Positions 1 to 5,348 of a DNA stretch of 6,281 bases are shown one piece after another. Both the position numbers and the translations under genes were made by a program. The number at the start of each line of letters is the position of its first letter. Position 1 is the first letter of the stretch. Under the pieces are notes generated by a model. It was not told the origin of the DNA and did no database searches. It saw only the letters and a list, made by a program, of their open reading frames with translations. Origin of the DNA: Lachnospiraceae bacterium UBA4711 (GTDB taxonomy: Bacteria; Bacillota; Clostridia; Lachnospirales; Lachnospiraceae); the NCBI GenBank assembly GCA_002404515.1, contig DHJV01000082.1, positions 1-6,281 of the forward strand, written 5' to 3'.

Positions 1-102
1 CCGGGTATTCGTGCACCCCCGCCTGCAAATATCTGCGAACCCATGATCCTTCCTGCACAAATTCGCCATAATATTCGTGAATTTCTTCGGTTCGACTATT
101 GA
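1..102 (+). CDS. Possible C-terminal end of an upstream gene (partial, uncertain)
   Basis: Frame 1 is open from the window edge to a TGA at 100-102, giving 33 residues that end in PAQIRHNIREFLRFDY. If real, this is the tail of a gene that starts outside the window. I do not recognise it. An open stretch this short can occur by chance, and the minus strand is also open across 1-133, with no ribosome binding site at any of its possible starts. The plus reading is slightly favoured because it stops exactly where the next gene's promoter begins. The bases could equally be non-coding. Confidence 0.28.
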   Translation, partial: PGIRAPPPANICEPMILPAQIRHNIREFLRFDY

Positions 103-127
103 AATCCCTCTGTAAATTCGGTAAAAT
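99..127 (+). promoter_or_regulatory. Sigma-A promoter of the PocR/chemoreceptor-like gene
   Basis: TTGAAA at 99-104 and TAAAAT at 122-127 are separated by exactly 17 bp, one mismatch each from the -35 and -10 consensus. The start point would fall near 133-135, about 35 bases before the ATG at 168. The TTG at 99 could be misread as a start codon, but it is better explained as part of this -35 box. Confidence 0.65.
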
Positions 128-151
128 GGACATTAGGTATATGTTACGCAC

Positions 152-158
152 AAGGAGG
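152..158 (+). promoter_or_regulatory. Ribosome binding site that fixes the start at 168
   Basis: AAGGAGG lies 9 bases before the ATG at 168-170, an ideal spacing. It decides against the in-frame TTG at 99 and the in-frame ATGs at 126 and 141, none of which has a comparable site. Confidence 0.8.
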
Positions 159-167
159 AGCATTTTT

Positions 168-761
168 ATGACTATAAATGATTATTTAGATATGGAAGCA
201 CTCGATAACATCCTGGAGCAGTGGGCGGCTGCAACACACATGATCGCCGTTGTTCTCGATGATGAAGGTAACTTCCTTTCCAACAAGCTTGGATTTTCCA
301 GAAATAATATAGAGGCATTCAGTGAGAGCATCGAAGTCGATGACGTCGAGGTTGCAACCGTTGTTGGCGGTCCTCTGGATGAGGATACGGACGAAGAGGT
401 TGTCGAGGCTGCTGCCGCAATTCTGGTTGCCGCTGTTCAGAATCTCTTAGAGGCTGGCTATCGCAAGAAGAAATATGAGGAAGCAGTTGCCTCCTTCAAC
501 GAAGAAATTGATGGTGCTGCAGCTCTGATTAAGGAACTTGCCGGAAAATCACAGGGCTTAAAGAAGATTGAAAATAAACAGAATATCCTCGCACTGAACG
601 CTTCCATTGAAGCTGCACGTGCAGGCGAAGCCGGACGCGGATTCACCGTTGTTGCGCATGAGTTTGGTAAGATGGCACATGAATCAGGTGTTATCAACGA
701 CTCCATTCAGAAGACTTTACAGAAGCTTGATGCATCCATCAAGAGCTATGACGCTGAATAA
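168..761 (+). CDS. Small soluble chemoreceptor-like protein: shortened PocR domain plus methyl-accepting tip
   Basis: A 197-residue protein with no signal peptide or membrane segment, so probably cytoplasmic. Residues 3-70 resemble the PocR sensory fold: an opening like NDYLDMEALDNILEQW, a strand IAVVLDDEGNFLS (26-38), and VEVATVVGG (60-68). The middle of a normal PocR domain, which carries the conserved cysteines and the CHAGL-type motif, is missing, and so is much of the part after VGG. Residues 81-133 are helical and end in a basic YRKKKYEE stretch (98-105). Residues 134-173 match the signalling tip of methyl-accepting chemotaxis proteins (NILALNASIEAARAGEAGRG, 139-158), which contacts CheA and CheW in the family. 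A histidine stands at 164 in AHEFGKMA, where ADE is usual. The helical hairpin is far shorter than in full receptors. It has its own promoter and is followed by a terminator, so it is probably monocistronic. It may be a trimmed paralogue of longer PocR-tip proteins; function uncertain. Confidence 0.8.
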   Translation: MTINDYLDMEALDNILEQWAAATHMIAVVLDDEGNFLSNKLGFSRNNIEAFSESIEVDDVEVATVVGGPLDEDTDEEVVEAAAAILVAAVQNLLEAGYRKKKYEEAVASFNEEIDGAAALIKELAGKSQGLKKIENKQNILALNASIEAARAGEAGRGFTVVAHEFGKMAHESGVINDSIQKTLQKLDASIKSYDAE

Positions 762-879
762 ACAGCAGGGATTTGAGGATGTGAAAACTTTTTCACAAAT
801 AGAACATATTTTAGACACAATTTATTGCTATAGTATGCATTGTAAGAGCTTTTCATATATTTGAATCCTCTCTCCCCTC

Positions 880-935
880 AAACAAGTGGCGAATTAATTC
901 CCTCCCCGGTTTTTCTCGCCACTTGTTTTCTGTTT
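880..935 (+). terminator. Rho-independent terminator after the chemoreceptor-like gene
   Basis: The arms 880-892 (AAACAAGTGGCGA) and 916-928 (TCGCCACTTGTTT) pair perfectly over 13 bp around a 23-base loop. A T-rich tail, TTTTCTGTTT, covers 926-935. The long loop is unusual, but the stem and tail on the + strand fit a terminator. The stretch 762-879 before it holds no gene I can support, only a small GTGAAAA/TTTTCAC hairpin at 781-796. Confidence 0.62.
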
Positions 936-987
936 ACAAGGTTTTTAAAAAGTTAAACCATTTACGAAATATCCATATTAATACAAG

Positions 988-1017
988 TTAAAGTTAAATA
1001 TATTTATATATTATAAC
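988..1017 (+). promoter_or_regulatory. Candidate promoter for the aminotransferase
   Basis: TTAAAG at 988-993 and TATAAC at 1012-1017 are 18 bp apart within very AT-rich DNA, which puts transcription start near 1024. The whole structured leader at 1042-1182 would then be transcribed. The -35 match is weak and other AT-rich hexamers lie nearby (for example TATATT at 1007-1012), so the exact assignment is tentative. Confidence 0.35.
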
Positions 1018-1041
1018 ATTGCTACATTCACTCTGTAGATA

Positions 1042-1182
1042 GAGTTGTACAAGATAGATATTTCTTAAACAGACCGTTGAAGCACGCTGGTACTTAATGA
1101 ACACGCAGTGTGAATTTAGTACCACTGCGTGCTGAACCGAGCGGGAGCGCGTCTGTGTAGAAATATCTATCCTGTACAACTC
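1042..1182. repeat. Large nested palindrome: structured mRNA leader or MITE-like element
   Basis: The outer arms 1042-1074 and 1151-1182 pair in three blocks: 10 bp (1042-1051 with 1173-1182), 13 bp (1053-1065 with 1159-1171) and 6 bp (1069-1074 with 1151-1156). They are broken only by one A/C mismatch and a 3x2 internal loop, 29 bp in all. Inside, 1081-1094 pairs with 1118-1133 over 14 bp with a 2-base bulge. A competing 9-bp perfect stem joins 1102-1110 to 1123-1131, and the two inner folds exclude each other. There is no T-tract after the outer stem. The structure ends 12 bases before the SD site and 27 bases before the aminotransferase ATG, so the SD is left free. It could be a regulatory leader, an RNase III processing site, or a short non-autonomous element with about 32-bp inverted ends. 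No flanking target duplication is evident. Confidence 0.7.
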
Positions 1183-1209
1183 GACCAAAAGAAAGAGAGG
1201 AAATACATC

Positions 1210-2397
1210 ATGATTAACGAATTTTACAAGGATATGACAGGAAAAGGTTCTATCATTCGCCAGTTCTTTGACTATGCAAACAAGAAGGGCGCAGAGATTG
1301 GTATGGAAAATATCTACAACTTCTCTATTGGTAACCCTTCCGTTCCTGTACCACAGGCATTTACAGATCGTATGATCGAACTGTTGCAGACGGAGGATCC
1401 AGTAAAGCTGCACAGTTACAGCCCATCGCTTGGACTTCCATCTACAAGGCAGGCAGTTGCCGATTCTTTGAATAAGCGTTTTGGCATGAACTACACGATG
1501 GATCACATCTTCATGACAAGTGCGGCAGCCAGTGCACTGGCACATGCGCTTCGCTGTGTGACAAAGGACGGCGACGAGGTTATCACCTTCGCTCCTTACT
1601 TCCCGGAGTATGTTCCATATGTCACAGGCACCGGTGCAAAGCTTACCGTGATTCCTGCCGATATCACCACATTCCAGATCAACTTCGAGGAATTTGAGAA
1701 AGCCCTGAACCCGAATGTACAGGCAATCCTCATCAACTCTCCGAATAACCCATCCGGTATCGTTTATTCAACTGCCACGATCACGAGGCTGGCAGATATT
1801 CTGCGTGCAAAGGAAAAGGAATACGGACATCCGATCTACCTGATCTCCGATGAGCCTTACCGTGAGATCGTATTTGCGGGTGTGGATGCACCATTTATTT
1901 CCAAGTTGTACGAGAATACGATCTGCTGTTATTCCTTCAGTAAGTCTGTGTCTCTGCCTGGTGAGCGTATCGGTTACATGGCAGTGAACCCAGCCTGCGA
2001 GGATGCAAAGCTTCTGGTACTTATGGCTGGTCAGATCTCAAGATTTATCGGTCATAACTGTCCGTCTTCCATCATTCAGATGGCAGTAGAATCTGTACTC
2101 GATCAGACAAGTGACCTTTCAATCTATGAGACAAACAAGAACATTCTGTATAAAGAACTTACACGCATCGGCTACGAGATGGTCGAGCCGGGAGGAACCT
2201 TCTACATGTTCCCACGTGCACTGACCGAGGATGCAAATGAGTTCTGCTGGCGTGCAGCCAAAGAGCTGAACCTGATCATCGTACCGGGTGACAGCTTCTT
2301 ATGTCCGGGACATTTCCGGATCTCCTACTGCGTAACAACGGATATGGTCGAAAAAGCCATTCCTTTGTTTGAAAAACTTTACAAATTATATAGATAA
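1210..2397 (+). CDS. Class I/II PLP-dependent aminotransferase
   Basis: A 395-residue fold-type I enzyme expected to move an amino group between an amino acid and a 2-oxo acid with pyridoxal phosphate, in the cytoplasm. Visible family marks are the substrate-end motif FSIGNPSVPVP (38-48), NSPNNPSG (176-183) with the PLP-contacting Asn180, SDEPYRE (213-219) with Asp214 and Tyr217, the Schiff-base lysine in SFSKS (Lys245), and a C-terminal FRIS with the carboxylate-binding Arg370. Length is normal for the family. The phosphate-loop region reads TSAAASAL (103-110), with alanines where glycine is common. The ATG at 1210 is chosen because GAGAGG (1195-1200) sits 9 bases upstream. The frame is open further back to 1129, but that stretch lies in the palindromic leader. 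Substrate cannot be told from sequence; aspartate, alanine and aromatic aminotransferases share these motifs. No biosynthetic neighbour narrows it. Confidence 0.92.
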   Translation: MINEFYKDMTGKGSIIRQFFDYANKKGAEIGMENIYNFSIGNPSVPVPQAFTDRMIELLQTEDPVKLHSYSPSLGLPSTRQAVADSLNKRFGMNYTMDHIFMTSAAASALAHALRCVTKDGDEVITFAPYFPEYVPYVTGTGAKLTVIPADITTFQINFEEFEKALNPNVQAILINSPNNPSGIVYSTATITRLADILRAKEKEYGHPIYLISDEPYREIVFAGVDAPFISKLYENTICCYSFSKSVSLPGERIGYMAVNPACEDAKLLVLMAGQISRFIGHNCPSSIIQMAVESVLDQTSDLSIYETNKNILYKELTRIGYEMVEPGGTFYMFPRALTEDANEFCWRAAKELNLIIVPGDSFLCPGHFRISYCVTTDMVEKAIPLFEKLYKLYR

Positions 2398-2413
2398 TTT
2401 CCCGTTTTTTCGG

Positions 2414-2455
2414 TATAATGAAGTTTGGTTTATTAGGAGATACATAATTAGGAGG
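2414..2455 (+). promoter_or_regulatory. Internal promoter -10 box and tandem SD-like sites before malQ
   Basis: A perfect TATAAT at 2414-2419 suggests a start near 2426, so malQ may be transcribed separately from the aminotransferase. No good -35 is found at 16-18 bp. An alternative pair is TTGAAA (2369-2374) with GATAAT (2393-2398), 18 bp apart and overlapping the end of the previous gene. ATTAGGAG occurs twice, at 2432-2439 and 2447-2454. The second continues to AGGAGG (2450-2455), 11 bases before the malQ ATG, and is the likely ribosome binding site. Confidence 0.42.
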
Positions 2456-2466
2456 ACAAAAATATT

Positions 2467-3999
2467 ATGGCAGAAGAAGTTGGCGCAAGCAAAAAGCCAA
2501 AGAAATACACGGGGATCCTGCTTCATCCAACCTCACTTCCGGGACCTTACGGCATCGGCGAGCTGGGTGCAAGCGCATACAAATTTGTTGATTTTCTGGA
2601 ACGTTCGGGGTTAAATACATGGCAGGTACTGCCGCTCGGACATACCGGATTTGGAGATTCTCCATATCAGCCGTTTTCCGCATTTGCGGGACAGCCGCTT
2701 ATTATCAGTCTGGATCATCTAAAGGAATTACATCTCCTTTACGATGAAGATTTCCGGGATATGCCGGCATGGAATCCGGAGCAGATTAACTATGGTGAGT
2801 TGATCGAGTTTAAGACAGGTCTGTTAAAGCTTGCTTACTCCCGTTTCCACGATGAGTCTTTATCCGATGGTATCCATGACAATCCGGAAATGAAGCAGGC
2901 ATTTGATAACTTCTGCGAGACATCTGCCTGGCTGGAGGATTATGCACTGTTCATGGCCGGCAAGGACTATCATCAGGGTATGCCTTGGTACATGTGGGAG
3001 GACAACCTGAAGAAGCCAACCAAGAAGCAGAAGGAAGCATGGGTGAAGAAGCTCGAAACAGAGATGGGCTACTACAAGTTCATCCAGTTCCTGTTCTATT
3101 ACGAATGGACAACTTTGAAGAAATACGCAAACGATAAGGGCATTTCCATTGTGGGCGATATCCCGATCTTTATGGCATGGGACAGCGTGGATGTATGGGC
3201 AAACCAGAGCCTGTTCCAGCTTGATTCCAAGGGATATCCAACCGTCGTTGCCGGCGTTCCGCCAGATTATTTCTCAGCAACTGGACAGCTGTGGGGCAAC
3301 CCGCTTTACAACTGGAAGAAGCACACAGAGACCGGTTATGAGTGGTGGCTGAACCGTATCCGTCACCAGTTGACACTCTCCGATTTCCTGCGTATCGACC
3401 ACTTCCGTGGTTTCGATAAGTACTGGGCAGTTCCTTATGGTGAGACAACTGCAATCAACGGAAAATGGGTTGAGGCACCGGGCGTAAACTTCTTCACACA
3501 GTTAGAGGCAACACTCGGTTATCATCTTCCGATCATCGCTGAGGATCTTGGTGAGATTGATGATTCTGTCATTGAACTGCGTGACAAGTTCGGTCTGCCG
3601 GGCATGAAGGTATTGCAGTTTGCATTTGAGAATCCGGAAGAAAATGATTTCCTTCCACACAACTTTGTTCGTAACTGTGTATGCTATACGGGTACACATG
3701 ACAACGATACGACCCTTGGCTGGTACAAGCACGCATACGAAGCTTCTAAAGATAAGCTCCGCCGCTACTTCTCTACAGATGGCTATGACATCTGCTGGAT
3801 CATGATTCGTGCATGCTTTGGCTCTGTTGCCAACATGGCAATCGTACCAATGCAGGATGTATTATGTCTGGATTCCTGGGCTCGTATGAATACACCTGGT
3901 GTTGCAGAAGGAAACTGGGCCTGGAGATACAAGGAAGAGGTACTGACACACGAACTCGAAGCAAGATTATATGAAACCTGTAAAATGTTTGGACGATAA
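2467..3999 (+). CDS. malQ: 4-alpha-glucanotransferase (amylomaltase), GH77
   Basis: A 510-residue cytoplasmic enzyme that transfers alpha-1,4-glucan segments between maltodextrins and releases glucose, part of maltose/maltodextrin and glycogen use. GH77 marks run in order: HPTSLPGPYGIGELG (20-34), QVLPLGHTGFGDSPYQ (53-68), the nucleophile region RIDHFRG with Asp311, the acid/base Glu359 in IIAEDLG (356-362), and THDNDT (410-415) with the third acid Asp412. The loop around YFSATGQLWGNPLY (268-281) and the C-terminal MNTPG (474-478) and GNWAWRY (482-488) are also typical. Size matches bacterial type MalQ of about 500 residues, without the long N-terminal extension of E. coli MalQ. The frame is intact and all three catalytic acids are present. 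It leads a tight + strand run, with only 11 bases to the next gene. The start is ATG with AGGAGG upstream. Confidence 0.97.
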   Translation: MAEEVGASKKPKKYTGILLHPTSLPGPYGIGELGASAYKFVDFLERSGLNTWQVLPLGHTGFGDSPYQPFSAFAGQPLIISLDHLKELHLLYDEDFRDMPAWNPEQINYGELIEFKTGLLKLAYSRFHDESLSDGIHDNPEMKQAFDNFCETSAWLEDYALFMAGKDYHQGMPWYMWEDNLKKPTKKQKEAWVKKLETEMGYYKFIQFLFYYEWTTLKKYANDKGISIVGDIPIFMAWDSVDVWANQSLFQLDSKGYPTVVAGVPPDYFSATGQLWGNPLYNWKKHTETGYEWWLNRIRHQLTLSDFLRIDHFRGFDKYWAVPYGETTAINGKWVEAPGVNFFTQLEATLGYHLPIIAEDLGEIDDSVIELRDKFGLPGMKVLQFAFENPEENDFLPHNFVRNCVCYTGTHDNDTTLGWYKHAYEASKDKLRRYFSTDGYDICWIMIRACFGSVANMAIVPMQDVLCLDSWARMNTPGVAEGNWAWRYKEEVLTHELEARLYETCKMFGR

Positions 4000-4010
4000 G
4001 AGGTGTATCT

Positions 4011-4736
4011 ATGAAAACATTGGGAGTTGGAATCGTATTGATGGTGGCATTGTTTTTCTGTCTGCCATACCATCTCTACATGAAACAATTATGGAAAAAA
4101 AATCCTGAGAAATCATGGGAAAAAGCACGCAAATTTGTATCTGGCTTCTTCCGTCTGGAATTAAAGCTGTCCGGATGCAAGGTGAACGTCATCGGAAAAG
4201 AAAATATACCGCAGGATGGTCCGGTGTTATTCGTCGGCAACCATCGCAGTTATTTTGACATTCTGATCTATCATGAAGCAATCGGCAAGCCACTTGGCTT
4301 CCTTGCAAAAAAAGAAATGGAAAAGATTCCGCTTCTCCCACTGTACATGCGGGATATCGGATGTCTGTTCTTAGACAGAGACGATATCAAGCAGGGCTTA
4401 TCCGTAATCAAGCAGGGAACCGAGTACATGAAACAGGGACATTCGATGGTCGTATTCCCGGAGGGAACCCGAAATCAGACTGACACGCTCCTGCCTTTCC
4501 GAGAGGGCGGTTATAAGATGGCGGAGAAATCGAAATCCCCGATCGTTCCGGTATCGATCTGCCGTTCGGATCTGATGCTTGAATCCGCACCGAAGAAACG
4601 AATTCACAGTCACAACGTAACGATTGAATTCGGAAAGCCAATCTATCCTTGTGAGCTTCCACCAAAGGAACGCAAGGAGCGATATGCAGAGTTTCCACAG
4701 ATTATACAGGATATGTATGATAAAAATAACATTTAG
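4011..4736 (+). CDS. plsC: 1-acyl-sn-glycerol-3-phosphate acyltransferase (PlsC/LPLAT family)
   Basis: A 241-residue membrane-attached enzyme expected to add the second acyl chain to lysophosphatidic acid, giving phosphatidic acid for membrane lipids. A hydrophobic N-terminal stretch (4-20) probably anchors it at the inner face of the membrane. All four LPLAT blocks are visible: the catalytic HX4D in NHRSYFD (His78, Asp83), GCLFLDRDD (117-125), the acceptor-binding FPEGTR (149-154), and IVPVSI (178-183). Length is typical. The ATG follows the malQ stop by 11 bases with AAGAGGTG (3998-4005) as ribosome binding site, so translation is probably coupled to malQ transcription. Lipid synthesis beside a glucan enzyme is probably co-transcription rather than a shared pathway. 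The acyl acceptor is not proven; other LPLAT family members use different lysolipids. Confidence 0.93.
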   Translation: MKTLGVGIVLMVALFFCLPYHLYMKQLWKKNPEKSWEKARKFVSGFFRLELKLSGCKVNVIGKENIPQDGPVLFVGNHRSYFDILIYHEAIGKPLGFLAKKEMEKIPLLPLYMRDIGCLFLDRDDIKQGLSVIKQGTEYMKQGHSMVVFPEGTRNQTDTLLPFREGGYKMAEKSKSPIVPVSICRSDLMLESAPKKRIHSHNVTIEFGKPIYPCELPPKERKERYAEFPQIIQDMYDKNNI

Positions 4737-4751
4737 AGGAGGATTTGAACC

Positions 4752-5348
4752 ATGCCTTGGTGGTTAATCATGATTATTGTCATCGTGGTCGCACTTGCAA
4801 TTATGTTCGTGCTTTATAAAGTCGGTGACAAATTACAGAAGAAACAAAGCGCACAGAGAGAACAGATGGTAGAGGCGGCGCAGCCGATGAATATGCTGAT
4901 CATCGACAAGAAAATGCTGCCGATGAAAGATGCCGGACTTCCGAAAATGGTGATGGAACAGACACCAAAGCGTTACCAGAAAGCAAAGCTTCCAATCGCA
5001 AAGGTCAAGGTTGGTCCACAGATTATGAACATGATCTGTGATGATGCGATCTTCGATGAGCTTCCAACCAGAGGCGAAGTAAAAGCGATGGTCAGCGGTA
5101 TCTACATCATCAGTGTCAAGAGTGTCCGTGGCAAGAAGGTCGCGCAGGAAGAAGAAACCGGCAAGAAGAAGAAAAAGGGCAACTGGCGTACACGTATGCG
5201 TAAGCGTCAGGTTGAGATGCAGAAGCAGTTGAACGCAGAAATGCTCGAGAAGGCAAAATCCAAGGGCAAAGACAAACCTGTTGAGAAGTCCAAGGAAGAG
5301 CTTCGTCGGGAGAAAGAAAGAGCGAAGAAGATCAGTGACAAGATGTAA
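4752..5348 (+). CDS. Uncharacterised single-pass membrane protein with methionine-rich middle and lysine-rich tail
   Basis: I do not recognise this 198-residue protein. Residues 4-22 (starting WLIMIIVIVV) form one membrane segment. The positive residues just after it (K23, K27, K30, K31) suggest the C-terminal body faces the cytoplasm. Residues 39-115 are rich in methionine, with M at 39, 46, 48, 55, 58, 66, 68, 92, 94 and 113, and contain a compact-looking part, KVKVGPQIMNMICDDAIFDELPTR, across 84-107. From 128 on the chain is highly charged, with a KKKKK run at 138-142, and 150-198 looks like a coiled coil or disordered basic helix. The layout recalls membrane-tethered scaffold or RNA-binding proteins such as YajC- or RNase Y-like N-termini, but no domain of either is seen. 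The start is firm: AGGAGG at 4737-4742, 9 bases before the ATG, overlapping the end of plsC. Its stop overlaps the next gene. Confidence 0.85.
   Translation: MPWWLIMIIVIVVALAIMFVLYKVGDKLQKKQSAQREQMVEAAQPMNMLIIDKKMLPMKDAGLPKMVMEQTPKRYQKAKLPIAKVKVGPQIMNMICDDAIFDELPTRGEVKAMVSGIYIISVKSVRGKKVAQEEETGKKKKKGNWRTRMRKRQVEMQKQLNAEMLEKAKSKGKDKPVEKSKEELRREKERAKKISDKM

Noticed and set aside
99..167. A longer chemoreceptor-like protein starting at TTG 99
   Set aside because: That TTG is the -35 box of a well-matched promoter, and the SD at 152-158 points to ATG 168.
781..796. A GTGAAAA/TTTTCAC hairpin as the terminator of the first gene
   Set aside because: It has almost no GC and no following T-tract; the stem at 880-928 is a far better terminator.
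811..834. A promoter with TTAGAC and TATAGT between the first gene and its terminator
   Set aside because: The two boxes are only 12 bp apart, and the terminator follows within 50 bases with no gene between.
607..864. An 85-residue + strand frame overlapping the chemoreceptor-like gene
   Set aside because: It lies largely within the real gene in another frame, with no SD and no recognisable protein features.
1042..1200. A T-box leader before the aminotransferase
   Set aside because: No T-box consensus (AGGGTGGNACCGCG) and no terminator with a T-tract is present; GCTGGTACT at 1086-1094 is only a superficial resemblance.
1129..1209. An N-terminal extension of the aminotransferase from an upstream in-frame ATG
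   Set aside because: The 27 extra residues are encoded by the arm of the palindrome, have no SD site, and are not part of the family fold. The ATG at 1210 has a good SD.
994..1545. A 183-residue minus-strand open frame through the leader and the start of the aminotransferase
   Set aside because: It runs through the palindrome and antisense to a clear enzyme gene, and the translation (Cys/His/Val-rich) has no recognisable family.
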